Shown here: in pieces, positions 46,576 to 58,191 of the stretch
Layout of the letters: each line of letters begins with the position of its first letter
How positions within the stretch are numbered: position 1 is the first letter of the stretch
NCBI RefSeq assembly: GCF_017743935.1
Contig: NZ_JAGHRE010000002.1
Coordinates: 186,001 to 250,000, forward strand
From: Tropicibacter sp. R16_0
GTDB lineage: Bacteria > Pseudomonadota > Alphaproteobacteria > Rhodobacterales > Rhodobacteraceae
Direction: 5' to 3'
Length of the DNA: 64,000 bases
Program-made: the position numbers and the translations under genes
The notes under the pieces: model-generated
What the model was told of the DNA's origin: nothing
The model's database searches: none
The model's input: the letters and a program-made list of their open reading frames with translations, nothing else

Positions 46576-47547
46576 ATGAGCGGTCTTCTGGCGTTGTTGG
46601 ATGATGTGGCGGGTATCGCAAAGGTTGCAGCCGCGTCGGTGGATGACGTGGCCGCGCAGGCACTCAAGGCCGGATCAAAGGCAGCCGGTGCCGTGATTGA
46701 TGACGCGGCTGTGACGCCCAAGTATCTGCATGGGTTTTCGGCCGCACGTGAACTGCCAGTGATCTGGAAGATCGCCAAGGGCTCGTTCAAGAACAAGCTG
46801 CTGTTCCTGCTGCCTGCCGCACTGCTTTTGAGCAGCTTTGCGCCCTGGGCCATTGCGCCGCTCTTGATGCTGGGCGGCGGGTATCTGTGTTTTGAAGGGG
46901 CCGAAAAGATCTATCACCTGTTGGTGCCGCATGACGACAGCCATGTGTTCAAGGAAGATGCGCCGGGCGATCCGGCCCATTTGGAAGAGCAGAAGGCGGC
47001 GGGTGCGATCAAGACCGACTTCATCCTGTCAGCCGAGATCATGACTATTGCGCTTGCAGCCATCCCGCCCAGCAACATCTGGATGGAGGCGGCGACGCTT
47101 GCATTGGTCGGGATCGGGATCACCGTTGCTGTCTATGGTGCGGTGGCCCTGATCGTAAAGGCCGACGACGTGGGGCTTTATGTCGCCCAGAACGGAAACT
47201 TTGCCCTGACCCGCGCGCTTGGTCGCGGGCTGGTGCGCGCGATGCCGGGGTTCATGAAGCTGCTTACCATCGTGGGCACGGCTGCCATGCTCTGGGTGGG
47301 CGGTTCGATCATCGTTCATGGTCTGGAAGAGATGGGATATGGCTGGCTGGGGCATAACATCCATGATTGGGCCTATGCGATAGGTCACATGGTGCCCGAA
47401 GCCTGGGCTGGTTTTGTCAAATGGCTCGCTACAGCGACGATGGATGGCATCCTGGGGTTGGCGATCGGCTTTGCCCTGATCCCGGTTGCAACCAAGGTTT
47501 TGGCCCCGATCGCTGGGGCCATAACATCCGTGTTCAAGCGGGGGTGA
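46576..47547 (+). CDS. DUF808 family membrane protein
   Basis: This 323-residue protein begins MSGLLALLDDVAGIAKVAAASVDDVAAQALKA, the signature start of DUF808 (YedI-type). It has about six membrane spans (FLLPAALLLSSFAPWAIAPLLML and others) with the loop APGDPAHLEEQKAAGAIKTDFILSAEIM conserved in the family. Function is not known; it is proposed to be a transporter or membrane organiser. The ATG at 46576 is favoured over the upstream GTG by the conserved N-terminus. It diverges from gap. Confidence 0.88.
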   Translation: MSGLLALLDDVAGIAKVAAASVDDVAAQALKAGSKAAGAVIDDAAVTPKYLHGFSAARELPVIWKIAKGSFKNKLLFLLPAALLLSSFAPWAIAPLLMLGGGYLCFEGAEKIYHLLVPHDDSHVFKEDAPGDPAHLEEQKAAGAIKTDFILSAEIMTIALAAIPPSNIWMEAATLALVGIGITVAVYGAVALIVKADDVGLYVAQNGNFALTRALGRGLVRAMPGFMKLLTIVGTAAMLWVGGSIIVHGLEEMGYGWLGHNIHDWAYAIGHMVPEAWAGFVKWLATATMDGILGLAIGFALIPVATKVLAPIAGAITSVFKRG

Positions 47548-47634
47548 TTGCGACAGGTGCATAATTTTCTTGCATCTGCACCCGTTTGACCTGTCAAATC
47601 CCTGGATATTGCAACCAAAGGGGATTTTAGACTG

Positions 47635-49125
47635 ATGGCCATATTGTATGCAGCCCCGACCACGCGCGTAATAAACCAGCAGGTCAAAGGCCAGGACAAC
47701 ACTTGGGCCCTTGATTTGCAGACGGTGATCAACAAGGCCAATCCAGGTGATGTGATCGAGTTGCTGCCCGGCGACTATGTCGCGCCTGTTGTCATCTCCG
47801 TATCGGGCACCAAGGGCAAACCGATCACCATTCGCGGCCCGAAAAAGGGCCTTGCTCGAATGGAGGGGGGCCGCACGCGCGAACAAGGGCGCTCGGGCGG
47901 GATGAAACCCACGGATGGGGATTTCGCGTTTATCAAGATCTTTCACGCCGAACACATCCGGATCGAGGGGCTGTCGTTCGACAATTGTTGGCCCAGTTCG
48001 ATCTTTGTCCGCTCGGCCCAGAACATCGAGATCCGCAATTGCAGTGGGCGCGGGTCGCGGTATTTCGTCTATGCGCGTCAAACAAAGCGGCGCGACACCA
48101 AGGGCATCACGCTGGACGGTGTCAACTGGGTGCAGGACCGGCATTATGAGATGTGGCAGGGCAAGGTCACCTGGAAAGACGTCAAGGCAAAGCCGGGTCA
48201 CATAGACAACAGCTTTTTCAACGGGGCCATGTTCGGCTCGTTCGACATCAAGGGCGATGTGACGATCCGAAATTGCCAGATTTCGCATGCGTTCAATGCC
48301 ATCCGCATGGACATACGCCCCAAGCGGATCAAAGGCACCAAAGATGAACCTCGGATCACCCATAACCGCAAGGTTCGGATCTACAACAACAGGTTCTCGT
48401 TCATTCGGGACAATGCGGTGGAGCCGGAAAAAGGGGCCGAAGATTGGGTGATCTACAACAATCACTTCTTCAACTGTCACGCGGCAATGTCGTTGGATGG
48501 AGTGGCCATCCGTGACTACCTGATCATCGGGAATTGGTTTTTGAACACCGAACGACCGGGCGGGCGACCCAAGCAGAAGAATACCGGCGGCAAGATTTTC
48601 AAGTTCCTGGCGCCGCCCGAGCTGACCAACAATATGGAACCTGCGCCACGCAAAGGACTGTGGTCCGTGTTCAACTCGGTGCAGGCCCGTACGAATTACG
48701 CGGTCGAGGGGCGGTCCAGGCAGTGGTCGGACCGCTATACGTTGATGGGGCTTTATCCCAAAGAACACCCCGTTGAACCTGCGCCGCTGCAACAGGTGTT
48801 CGAACTCATGACTTGGACCAACGGCATGGAGGTGACCGACATGGTGACCAACGAGCCCTGTTTCCCGCAGAAATACACAGCCCAAGGTGGGCAGGTCTCA
48901 GGCCATTGTGTGAGCGGGCCTGTGTTCGAGGTTGACCCATTCGAATACAAACTCGGCGCGCCATTGGGGGGATGGAACGGCAAATTGAAACGCACAGACG
49001 CGGTGAAGGGGTTCTCGTCAACGGCGTTCAAGATCAAACGCAAGACGGGCAAGTCTTTGACCTTTCGAACCGGTTTACCCTATGGCGCCAGCCCGATCGC
49101 GGACTTGGGTCTGAAAGATATCTGA
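47635..49125 (+). CDS. Right-handed parallel beta-helix protein (possible polysaccharide lyase)
   Basis: This 496-residue protein has the repeating strand-turn pattern of right-handed beta-helices: LQTVINKANPGDVIELLPGDYVAP, ISVSGTKGKPITIRGPKKG, IRIEGLSFDNC, IEIRNCSGRG, VTIRNCQISHAFNAIR, VRIYNNRFSF and WVIYNNHFFNC. The opening segment, a residue pattern A-N-P-G-D-x-I-x-L, recalls chondroitinase B and alginate lyase-like proteins. There is no signal peptide at this start, which is unusual for a secreted lyase. Catalytic residues cannot be assigned by eye. It stands between DUF808 and a thioesterase gene. Confidence 0.7.
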   Translation: MAILYAAPTTRVINQQVKGQDNTWALDLQTVINKANPGDVIELLPGDYVAPVVISVSGTKGKPITIRGPKKGLARMEGGRTREQGRSGGMKPTDGDFAFIKIFHAEHIRIEGLSFDNCWPSSIFVRSAQNIEIRNCSGRGSRYFVYARQTKRRDTKGITLDGVNWVQDRHYEMWQGKVTWKDVKAKPGHIDNSFFNGAMFGSFDIKGDVTIRNCQISHAFNAIRMDIRPKRIKGTKDEPRITHNRKVRIYNNRFSFIRDNAVEPEKGAEDWVIYNNHFFNCHAAMSLDGVAIRDYLIIGNWFLNTERPGGRPKQKNTGGKIFKFLAPPELTNNMEPAPRKGLWSVFNSVQARTNYAVEGRSRQWSDRYTLMGLYPKEHPVEPAPLQQVFELMTWTNGMEVTDMVTNEPCFPQKYTAQGGQVSGHCVSGPVFEVDPFEYKLGAPLGGWNGKLKRTDAVKGFSSTAFKIKRKTGKSLTFRTGLPYGASPIADLGLKDI

Positions 49126-49196
49126 CGCGAGGTTACGGATGGCCCCGTCGGCTTTGCCCGATAAGCTTTGGCGAGTGATTTGGCGGAGATGACGTG

Positions 49197-49994
49197 ATGA
49201 GTGACCTGACCTTTGGAGAGATCCTTAAGTCGGCAGAGGAGACGCCCGAGGGCCTGCGCTTTGCGGTGACAGAGAATTGGAAACAGGGGCGGACGGCCTA
49301 TGGCGGGTTCACGGCCGGGCTGCTTTTGGCGGCTGCGCGCCAGGCGCTGCCCGATCTTCCGCCGTTGCGCTCGGTGCTCGTCAACTTTACCGGGCCTGTG
49401 ACCAGCGCCCCGACCATGACCACGCGCATCCTGCGGCAGGGGCGCAATGTTGTCACTGTACAGGTCGAGGCGTTTTGCGAGGACACGCTGTGCGCGCAAA
49501 GCACATTCTCGTTCGGTCAGGCGCAAGAGAGCCATATCAGCCATGATCTGCCGGCCCCTGATGCGCCAAGGCCGGACGACGTCGAGGATTTCCTGCCGCC
49601 CAACATCCCGTTGCCGATCAACTTCTTCAAAAACTTCGACGCCAAGCTGATCGAAGGGCATCGCCCCTTTACCGGCGCGGATCGCGGATACATCCGCGCC
49701 TGGGTGCGCCACAGGGACGAAGCCGTCCGGCAAACGCCAGAAGGCTTGATGAGCCTTGCAGATGTTCTGCCGCCTGCTGTGTTTTCCAAGGCACGCAAGC
49801 TGGGCCCCAATTCGTCGATGAACTGGATCTGCAACTTTCTGAGCGAGGATCTGACCAGCCGGGACGGTTGGTGGATGATGGAGACCGACCTGAGCGTTGC
49901 GCGCGATGGCTATAGCTCGCAAGTCATGCGGATGTGGAATGCCGACGGCGAGTTGGTGATCGACGGCATGCAGTCGGTCGTAATTTTCGTTTGA
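49197..49994 (+). CDS. Acyl-CoA thioesterase, double-hotdog (TesB-like)
   Basis: This 265-residue protein fits the thioesterase-like superfamily with two hotdog domains. The first has WKQGRTAYGGFTAGLLLAAARQ near residue 30 and SVLVNFTGPVTSAPTMTTRILRQGRNVVTVQVEA. The second begins near residue 150 and ends LVIDGMQSVVIF, with the typical WMMETDLSVARDGYSSQVMRMWNADGEL region. It would hydrolyse acyl-CoA of unknown length. The start is ATG 49197 or an overlapping GTG at 49194; GGAG lies about eight bases upstream. It is followed by a convergent tkt. Confidence 0.8.
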   Translation: MSDLTFGEILKSAEETPEGLRFAVTENWKQGRTAYGGFTAGLLLAAARQALPDLPPLRSVLVNFTGPVTSAPTMTTRILRQGRNVVTVQVEAFCEDTLCAQSTFSFGQAQESHISHDLPAPDAPRPDDVEDFLPPNIPLPINFFKNFDAKLIEGHRPFTGADRGYIRAWVRHRDEAVRQTPEGLMSLADVLPPAVFSKARKLGPNSSMNWICNFLSEDLTSRDGWWMMETDLSVARDGYSSQVMRMWNADGELVIDGMQSVVIFV

Positions 49995-50029
49995 CGTCAA
50001 ACCGCTGAACAGCGACAGGCACAAACAGA

Positions 50030-50055
50030 AAGGGCGGCCACAGGGCCGCCCTTTG
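50030..50055 (-). terminator. Shared terminator of tkt and the thioesterase gene
   Basis: AAAGGGCGGCC and GGCCGCCCTTT form a perfect 11-base stem with loop ACAG between two convergent stops. GGTGTTTC follows on the plus strand and CTGTTTGTG on the minus strand, so it can serve both. Confidence 0.8.
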
Positions 50056-50074
50056 GTGTTTCTATATTCCGGCG

Positions 50075-52096
50075 TTAGCCCAGCAGGTCTTTGACCTTGG
50101 CGACAGTTGCCTCAGCAGTGATGCCGAACTTTTCATAGAGCTCATCAGCTGGCGCTGATGCACCAAATGAGGACATGCCGACGAAACCGGCCTTTGCTTC
50201 GCGGCCGCGCTCGCCCAAGAGCCAGCGATCCCAACCGCCGTCACGAACAGCTGCCTCGATGCCGACGCGCACGGCGCCTGCGGGCAGGACGCGCTTGCGA
50301 TAGGCTTCGTCTTGCTGAGCGAAGAGCTCCATGCAGGGCATGGACACGACGCGGGTGCCGATACCTTCGGCCTCCAGCTTGGCCTTGGCCTCCATCGCGA
50401 TGGCCACTTCGGAGCCGGTTGCGATCAGGATCGCCTGACGCTTGCCTTCGGCTTCGGCCAGAACATAAGCGCCTTGCGCGGTCAGGTTCTTGGTCTTGTG
50501 CTGGGTGCGCACGGTCGGCAGACCCTGACGGGTCAGCGACAGAACCGAGGGGGTTTCCTTGGCACTCAGCGCGATTTCCCAAGCCTCGGCCGTTTCCACG
50601 GTGTCCGCGGGGCGGAACACATAGGTGTTGGGCGTCGCGCGGCTGATCGCCAGATGCTCGACCGGCTGGTGGGTCGGGCCGTCTTCGCCCAGGCCGATGC
50701 TGTCATGGGTCATGACAAAGACTGTGGGGATCTTCATCAGGGCCGCCAGACGCATCGCGGGGCGGGCATAGTCGGTGAAGCACATGAAGGTGCCGCCATA
50801 GGGGCGGATGCCACCGTGCAGCGCCATGCCGTTCATCGCAGCCGCCATACCATGCTCGCGGATACCCCAGTGGATGTAGCGACCCTTGCGGTTCTCGGGC
50901 AGGAAGATGCCCATGTCGTCGGTCTTGGTGTTGTTCGAGCCTGTCAGGTCAGCCGAGCCGCCAACAGTTTCGGTCACGATCGGGTTCACGACCTTCAACA
51001 CTTCTTCCGAGCTTTTGCGCGTCGCCCATTTGGGCTGCTCTTCCGACACCTGCTTTTTCAACGCGCGGATGGCACCGGACAGCTTCTTGGGCGCTTCAAA
51101 CGCATAGGCACGGCGGAATTCACCCTGCTTGCGTTCGGAGATCTGTGCGAAACGCTCTTCCCATTCCACACGGTCCGCCGAACCGCGCGACCCGATTGCG
51201 CGCCAGGCGTCCAAAACGTCTGCGGGCACTTCGAACGCGCCGTGGTCCCAGCCATAGGCGTCTTTGGCGGCCTTGAGCTGATCGGGGTCGGTCAATGCAC
51301 CGTGGCCCTTCGATGTGTCCTGCGCCGCATGCCCCAGAGCGATGTGGGTTTTGCAGGCAATCATCGTGGGCTTGTTCGACGATTTCGCTTTGGTCAACGC
51401 GGCGTCGATCTCGGCCGGGTTGTGGCCGTCGATCTCGATCACCTGCCAGCCCGACGCCTTGAAGCGCGCAACCTGATCGGTGCGATCGGCGATATCAACG
51501 GTGCCGTCGATGGTGATGTTGTTGTTGTCCCACAGGACGATCAGCTTGCTCAGCTCGTGACGGCCCGCAAGGCCGATGGCTTCTTGGCTAACGCCCTCCA
51601 TCAGGCAGCCGTCACCCGCGATGACATAAGTGTAGTGGTCAACGACCTTTTTGCCGTAACGCGCGCGCTGGACCTCTTCGGCCATCGCGAAACCAACAGC
51701 ATTCGAAATGCCCTGACCCAGCGGGCCGGTGGTAGTTTCAATACCCGAGGCCAGGAAGTTTTCCGGGTGGCCAGCAGTCAGGGCGCCCATCTGGCGGAAG
51801 TTCTTGATCTGCTCCAGCGTGATGTCCGGGTTACCGGTGAGATAGAGCAGCGAATACAGCAGCATCGAGCCGTGGCCGGCGGACAGGATGAACCGGTCGC
51901 GGTCAGGCCAGTTGGGGGCCGATGCATCAAATTTGAGGTGCTTTTCATAGAGCACGGTTGCCACGTCGGCCATCCCCATGGGCATGCCCGAGTGACCGGA
52001 ATTTGCAGCATGGATGGCGTCAAGGGTCAGGGCGCGAATAGCCGCGGCCTTGGTCCAATGTTCAGGGTTCGCAGTGCGCAGCGCAGTAAGATCCAC
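50075..52096 (-). CDS. tkt: Transketolase
   Basis: Transketolase moves two-carbon units between pentose, triose and hexose phosphates using thiamine diphosphate. The 673-residue protein starts at a GTG ([23 protein letters not shown]). It has the signature [24 protein letters not shown], the ThDP motif [13 protein letters not shown] to NNNITIDG, and the second-domain [13 protein letters not shown] and [28 protein letters not shown] precedes the GTG at 52096. Upstream codons in frame lack conservation. It is the route partner of zwf and gap elsewhere in the window. Confidence 0.96.
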   Translation of the reverse strand: MDLTALRTANPEHWTKAAAIRALTLDAIHAANSGHSGMPMGMADVATVLYEKHLKFDASAPNWPDRDRFILSAGHGSMLLYSLLYLTGNPDITLEQIKNFRQMGALTAGHPENFLASGIETTTGPLGQGISNAVGFAMAEEVQRARYGKKVVDHYTYVIAGDGCLMEGVSQEAIGLAGRHELSKLIVLWDNNNITIDGTVDIADRTDQVARFKASGWQVIEIDGHNPAEIDAALTKAKSSNKPTMIACKTHIALGHAAQDTSKGHGALTDPDQLKAAKDAYGWDHGAFEVPADVLDAWRAIGSRGSADRVEWEERFAQISERKQGEFRRAYAFEAPKKLSGAIRALKKQVSEEQPKWATRKSSEEVLKVVNPIVTETVGGSADLTGSNNTKTDDMGIFLPENRKGRYIHWGIREHGMAAAMNGMALHGGIRPYGGTFMCFTDYARPAMRLAALMKIPTVFVMTHDSIGLGEDGPTHQPVEHLAISRATPNTYVFRPADTVETAEAWEIALSAKETPSVLSLTRQGLPTVRTQHKTKNLTAQGAYVLAEAEGKRQAILIATGSEVAIAMEAKAKLEAEGIGTRVVSMPCMELFAQQDEAYRKRVLPAGAVRVGIEAAVRDGGWDRWLLGERGREAKAGFVGMSSFGASAPADELYEKFGITAEATVAKVKDLLG

Positions 52097-52348
52097 GAGA
52101 AGCTTTCCTTTGGGAGTTCGGACAAGTTTGGCGCTCAATACCACCCATCCCCCAAAGATCAAGCAGAACCGGGCGAAACTCTGCTATGCAACTTCAGGAG
52201 TGCGCCCCAAGTGACTGAAACCAAAGGGGGGGTATTTTCGATCATGTTTGGTTAGACTAAGGCTGATACCACGCAAGTCCGATTCGCGTGTCAGGTCGAC
52301 CAGGCCGTTGCGGCGGGCAAAAGAACGTAAACAAGCAAGGTGAGGGGC

Positions 52349-53191
52349 ATGAGTCAGATCGAGGAATTGCAAAGCCGTATCACCGCCGCGATGGATCGCA
52401 TCGGGGCTGGGGTCGAGACGCTGGTGGACCAGATGGGATCCAACGCCGATGCGGATGCCGCCCTGCAGTCTGCGCTGGACGAAGAAAAGCTGGCCAACGC
52501 TCAGTTGGAAGAGCGATTGAAATCCATCAAGGCCAAACACGCCGCCGAACTGGAAGCGGCTCAGGCGGCGGCGCCTGCTGCGGATGGTCCCGACGTCGAA
52601 GCGTTGCAGGCCGAGCTGGATGGGCTCAAGGCGCAATTGGCGGATACCTCGGAGGTGGACGGCTTAAAGGCGGAGCTGGCCGAGGCGACGGCCAAGCTGG
52701 TCGCGGCCGAAGCAGCAAAGGCCGAAGCCGATGCTGCGGCGGCAGACGCCGGAGAGGTTGAAAGCTTGCGGGCCGAGCTTGAAGAGCTGCGCGCCAAGGC
52801 GGACAACACAGAAGAAATCGATGGGCTGAACATCGAAATTGCGGCTTTGAAAGCGGAACTGGCCAATTCCGAACGGCTGGATGAGTTGAAGGCCGAGTTG
52901 GACATGCTGCGCGCCGAACGGGTGAGCCATGCAGACGTCACGACGCAAGTGGACAAGGACCTGCAACGTTTGCGCAAGGCAAACGATCAGCTGCGCGAAG
53001 CAAACGCCGCCCTGCGCGAGGCCAATGAGGCAGGTGTGGGCGAGCCAAGCTTGATTAATCAAGCCATGCTGGCCGAGCTTGAAGCTTTGCGTGCAAGCCG
53101 GGCCACGGACGCGGCTGAAGCCAAGGCGATCCTGTCCCGTCTTGAACCGCTTTTGGCTCAAGCCGATCTTGCCGAAGGGGAGGATGAATAA
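52349..53191 (+). CDS. Coiled-coil protein in the zapA operon (ZauP-like)
   Basis: This 280-residue protein is almost wholly predicted coiled coil: MSQIEELQSRITAAMDRIG, then long heptad runs rich in Ala, Glu, Leu and Lys to about residue 235 (LDELKAELDMLRAER, LRKANDQLREANAALREANE). There is no membrane span. It overlaps zapA by one base (TAATG). In Caulobacter a coiled-coil protein, ZauP, is encoded with ZapA and focuses the Z-ring; this gene has the same arrangement and character. The assignment is by synteny and composition because coiled coils give weak sequence signals. GTGAGGGGC precedes the ATG. Confidence 0.7.
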   Translation: MSQIEELQSRITAAMDRIGAGVETLVDQMGSNADADAALQSALDEEKLANAQLEERLKSIKAKHAAELEAAQAAAPAADGPDVEALQAELDGLKAQLADTSEVDGLKAELAEATAKLVAAEAAKAEADAAAADAGEVESLRAELEELRAKADNTEEIDGLNIEIAALKAELANSERLDELKAELDMLRAERVSHADVTTQVDKDLQRLRKANDQLREANAALREANEAGVGEPSLINQAMLAELEALRASRATDAAEAKAILSRLEPLLAQADLAEGEDE

Positions 53192-53589
53192 TGCCCGAGG
53201 TTACTATTCACATCGGTGGCCGCTCGTTCGAGGTGTCGTGCCAGGAGGGCGAAGAAAGCTATCTGCACTCAGCCGCCAAGATGCTGGACGATGAATCGCA
53301 GGTTCTGTCCGATCAGATCGGTCGAATGCCCGAAGCTCGGATGCTGTTGATGGCGGGCCTGATGTTGGCCGACAAGACCGCGGCGGTCGAAGATCGGATC
53401 AAAGAGGTCGAAGGGCAATTGGCCGAACGTGAGGCCGAGCTGTCCCAGCTTCGCAATGCGCCCGCGCCTGATCCAGAGCGGGTCGAGGTTGCGGTGATCC
53501 CGCCATCGGTCACGGACACTCTGGCAGAACTTGCTGCCCGTGCCGAAGCACTGGCTGCAGACGTTGAAGAGCGCGGCGCAGCGTCTTGA
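53191..53589 (+). CDS. zapA: Cell division protein ZapA
   Basis: ZapA bundles FtsZ filaments at the division ring. The 132-residue protein has the ZapA N-terminal domain PEVTIHIGGRSFEVSCQEGEESYLHSAAKMLDDE and a long C-terminal helix (ARMLLMAGLMLADKTAAVEDRIKEVEGQLAERE) that forms the tetramer coiled coil. It is longer than Escherichia ZapA (about 109) through an extra C-terminal helix. It overlaps the preceding coiled-coil gene by one base, so both proteins are made together. Confidence 0.93.
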   Translation: MPEVTIHIGGRSFEVSCQEGEESYLHSAAKMLDDESQVLSDQIGRMPEARMLLMAGLMLADKTAAVEDRIKEVEGQLAEREAELSQLRNAPAPDPERVEVAVIPPSVTDTLAELAARAEALAADVEERGAAS

Positions 53590-53613
53590 TCTGATTGCAG
53601 TGATGCAAAAAGA

Positions 53614-53649
53614 AAGCCGGAGGCGATTGCCTCCGGCTTATTTGTTTTT
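53614..53649 (+). terminator. Terminator of the zapA operon
   Basis: AAGCCGGAGGC and GCCTCCGGCTT form a perfect 11-base stem with loop GATT, followed by ATTTGTTTTT. Confidence 0.9.
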
Positions 53650-53667
53650 GCAAAAGATCGCTCAAAA

Positions 53668-54042
53668 TCAAGCGTTTGCTTCGCGGATCTTGTTTGCAGC
53701 GTCTTTGTCGTAGCCCACGCCGTTGTCGTCAAACAGAGTGTCCAGTTCGCCCGACAGGGTCATTTCGGTGATGATGTCGCAACCGCCGACAAATTCGCCT
53801 TTGACGTAGAGCTGGGGAATGGTGGGCCAGTCGGAATAGTCCTTGATGCCCTGGCGCAACGCCTCGTCGGCCAGCACGTTCACATCGGAAAAATCAACGC
53901 CCATGTAGTTCAGAACGCCAGCCACGCGCGAGGAGAACCCGCACTGCGGCATTTCCTTGGTGCCTTTCATGAACAACACAACGGTGTTGGCTTTGACGGT
54001 TTCGTCGATTTGCGCGTGGGCAGGGTTGGTGGTCTCGGTCAT
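53668..54042 (-). CDS. grxD: Monothiol glutaredoxin Grx4/GrxD
   Basis: GrxD carries and delivers 2Fe-2S clusters and works with BolA-type proteins. The 124-residue protein has the CGFS active site (PQCGFSSRV, Cys34), [17 protein letters not shown], and the glutathione-binding [18 protein letters not shown]. The ATG at 54042 gives the usual length; AAGGACTAACCCC lies upstream. The frame remains open to 54213 through the preceding small gene. It lies in a cluster purL, bolA, unknown, grxD, all on the minus strand. Confidence 0.95.
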   Translation of the reverse strand: MTETTNPAHAQIDETVKANTVVLFMKGTKEMPQCGFSSRVAGVLNYMGVDFSDVNVLADEALRQGIKDYSDWPTIPQLYVKGEFVGGCDIITEMTLSGELDTLFDDNGVGYDKDAANKIREANA

Positions 54043-54046
54043 GGGG

Positions 54047-54337
54047 TTAGTCCTTTTTCCCGAAGGTGCGGTGGTATTCCGCAGCATAGGTTTCATCGTC
54101 TTTGAATGTGCGAACCGTTCTGTCGGCGGCCTGGGCAAAGCTGCCCTTGGATTGACCAAAGATCGTGCCAGAGCGTTCCAGAGATTGGTTTTGCCGGATC
54201 GTAGACTCGACAACGTCCAGATCAGTGGCTTCCATGCCTAGTGGCGTTTCACGCTCTTCCAGCTTCGGCTGCCGTGCGGCAAGTGGCCTGCGGGGGGCGC
54301 GACGAAACGGATAGGTGAGGGTGCTCCAGAAAGACAT
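54047..54337 (-). CDS. Small conserved-looking protein between bolA and grxD
   Basis: This 96-residue protein is basic at the N-terminus ([20 protein letters not shown]), then polar with [25 protein letters not shown] and ends [20 protein letters not shown]. No membrane span or known motif is seen. CAAGGACCGTGTCAC precedes its ATG. Its place inside a BolA-GrxD pair suggests it is cotranscribed with them; a role in Fe-S handling is only an inference. The stop is four bases before the grxD start. Confidence 0.7.
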   Translation of the reverse strand: MSFWSTLTYPFRRAPRRPLAARQPKLEERETPLGMEATDLDVVESTIRQNQSLERSGTIFGQSKGSFAQAADRTVRTFKDDETYAAEYHRTFGKKD

Positions 54338-54367
54338 GTGACACGGTCCTTGGTGGTCCTGGCGCGG

Positions 54368-54604
54368 TCAGTCCGGCACTTTGGTGGTCAGGGCAAGCGC
54401 GTGCAGATCACCGTCAGGGCCATCCATTTTTCCTTTCAGAGCGGCATAGACGGCGCGCTGCTGCTGGATCCGGTTCTTGCCGCGAAAGCTCTCGTCCACG
54501 ACCATGGCTGCCATGTGGACACCGTCGTTGCCGCCGACCTGAATCTCTGCATCCGGAAAGCTTTCGCGCAGCAGTTCTTCGATCTCGTGGGCTGTCATTG
54601 GCAT
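54368..54604 (-). CDS. BolA-family protein
   Basis: This 78-residue protein is a BolA-like domain: MTAHEIEELLRESFPDAEIQVGGNDGVHMAAMVVDESFRGKNRIQQQRAVYAAL, with a conserved His near residue 68 (LHALALTTK). BolA proteins bind 2Fe-2S clusters together with CGFS glutaredoxins; grxD lies two genes downstream. It is the short YrbA/BolA2-type. An internal ATG two codons later is also possible. Confidence 0.92.
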   Translation of the reverse strand: MPMTAHEIEELLRESFPDAEIQVGGNDGVHMAAMVVDESFRGKNRIQQQRAVYAALKGKMDGPDGDLHALALTTKVPD

Positions 54605-54690
54605 TAGGGTGGTCCTTCGTGTGTTGCTCTTGGCTGAAATGTAGGGCGATGGGTGAGGGCGCGCAAGTGGGCGTGGCCCGTCTCAGAGGA

Positions 54691-54722
54691 AAGCCCTGCA
54701 CACTCAAGAGAGCGCAGGGCTT
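54691..54722 (-). terminator. Terminator of purL
   Basis: AAGCCCTGC (54691-54699) pairs with GCAGGGCTT (54714-54722) over a 14-base loop, 30 bases after the purL stop; TTCCTC follows on the minus strand. Confidence 0.65.
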
Positions 54723-54752
54723 GCTGTACTAAAATCGACTAGAAGCGATAGG

Positions 54753-56912
<2,160 letters not shown>

Positions 56913-57012
56913 CGTGTATCCGTATCCCCAGGGTGGCCGATATTGCGCGCCTTTTAGGGCAAGGGCGCGTCCGAGGAAAGAGCCAAGAACGCACAGGGGA
57001 TCAGGTGAGCCG

Positions 57013-58116
57013 TCAGAAGCGTTGCCCGACGTAGATATAGAGCTGATCTTCGCGCTCGCTGTTGCGGGAATAGTCGACCGAAAAATCCACCGGGAACTTC
57101 TTGGATACGCGGTACCGGGCGCCCAGGCCGTAGGAGCTGTGTGTGCCGCCGATCTTGAGCTCGTTGAATTGGGGGCCGACCATGCCTACGCCTGCAAATG
57201 CGATTGCTCCCAATCTATTTGTAAACTGCTGACGAAACTCGACTTGAGCCGAAAGGGACCGGAAATCCAGAAACTGTGTGGCCGAGAACCCGCGGAACCC
57301 GTCGGTGCCGCCCAAAGAGCATTGATCGAAGAAAGGCGTCGTGGTCGAGACGGCGCATGTTGAAAGACGCGTCGCGATGACGGCCCGGTCAAAGGGCTGC
57401 ATGTAATGGGTGAAATTGATCCACCCCTTGCCGTAGTCGTCCGTCAGGCCCGCCAGCGTGTAGCCTTGGGTGACCTCGCCCTCGACGATGAAACCTTTGG
57501 TGGGATAGATCGTATCGTCGCGGGTGTCCCATTTACCGACAAGTCCGATATTGGCGATTTCCACGTTCAGGAATTGATCAAAGGGCGGCGGGATCGGGGG
57601 CAGGCCGGGGCTTGCCGGGTTGATATCGGTGTTCAGATAGCGCAGCGACATGCCAACAGACGCATCATGCGTGAACCCGTAGGACAGGCTGGCACGGGCC
57701 AGGATGCCGTTTTGGCTGATCGGCAAGGGGGCCGTTGGCGTATAGAGGTCATAGTTGACGTTGGCATTGGCAAAAAGCGTTTCGATCTGCCAGCGGTTGT
57801 TGTTGAAATAGAAATTTGCCGCCAGCCCATACCCTTCGCTGCCATTGTCCGAACGCAGCGCGGCGAGACCCAAGAGGGATGGGTCGGACCCTTCGTCGAT
57901 GTTGAACAGATAGCCCGCTCCCAGCACCAGACCCGATCCGATGGTCGGATTGGAAAAGGGGATTGGGGCAACGACCACAGACCCTTCGCGCAGCCCGATG
58001 GTCTCTTCTTCTTGGACGACATCAAAGTCATCCACCTGGGTGTCGACAACCCCGGATGCTTGGACCTGAACTGACACGGCAAAGGTCCATAGGGCAGCAG
58101 TTAAACACGCATGTTT
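57013..58116 (-). CDS. Outer-membrane beta-barrel, Omp85/BamA-TamA-like
   Basis: From TTG 58116 the protein has 367 residues with a signal peptide ([22 protein letters not shown]). The C-terminal part shows the bacterial surface antigen barrel: [43 protein letters not shown] with the G-F-R-G-F pore-lid type motif, and a C-terminal strand ending in Phe (LYIYVGQRF). No POTRA domain is visible. It is therefore a short barrel-only member, perhaps a lipase-like or transporter barrel. A TTG at 58152 also opens the frame but lies in the preceding terminator's T-run. Confidence 0.78.
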   Translation of the reverse strand, partial: KHACLTAALWTFAVSVQVQASGVVDTQVDDFDVVQEEETIGLREGSVVVAPIPFSNPTIGSGLVLGAGYLFNIDEGSDPSLLGLAALRSDNGSEGYGLAANFYFNNNRWQIETLFANANVNYDLYTPTAPLPISQNGILARASLSYGFTHDASVGMSLRYLNTDINPASPGLPPIPPPFDQFLNVEIANIGLVGKWDTRDDTIYPTKGFIVEGEVTQGYTLAGLTDDYGKGWINFTHYMQPFDRAVIATRLSTCAVSTTTPFFDQCSLGGTDGFRGFSATQFLDFRSLSAQVEFRQQFTNRLGAIAFAGVGMVGPQFNELKIGGTHSSYGLGARYRVSKKFPVDFSVDYSRNSEREDQLYIYVGQRF

Positions 58117-58150
58117 CAAGGCGATCTCAAGAGCCGTGGCGATCCAAATC

Positions 58151-58186
58151 AAAAGATCCCGCCCCGGAGCAGTGCCGGGGCGGGAT
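58151..58186 (-). terminator. Terminator of the third MscS gene
   Basis: On the minus strand ATCCCGCCCCGG pairs with CCGGGGCGGGAT over a 7-base loop and is followed by CTTTTGATTT. It lies 6 bases past the MscS stop. Confidence 0.9.
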
Positions 58187-58191
58187 GGTGT

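Noticed and set aside
47029-48885. A 618-codon minus-strand frame over DUF808 and the beta-helix gene
   Set aside because: The sense frames show family signatures and repeats; the antisense frame crosses two genes and an intergenic gap.
50312-52255. A 647-codon plus-strand frame over tkt
   Set aside because: tkt is clearly coded on the minus strand with conserved ThDP motifs.
58117-58152. TTG start at 58152 for the Omp85-like gene
   Set aside because: It lies in the T-run of the preceding terminator, and the later TTG gives a complete signal peptide.
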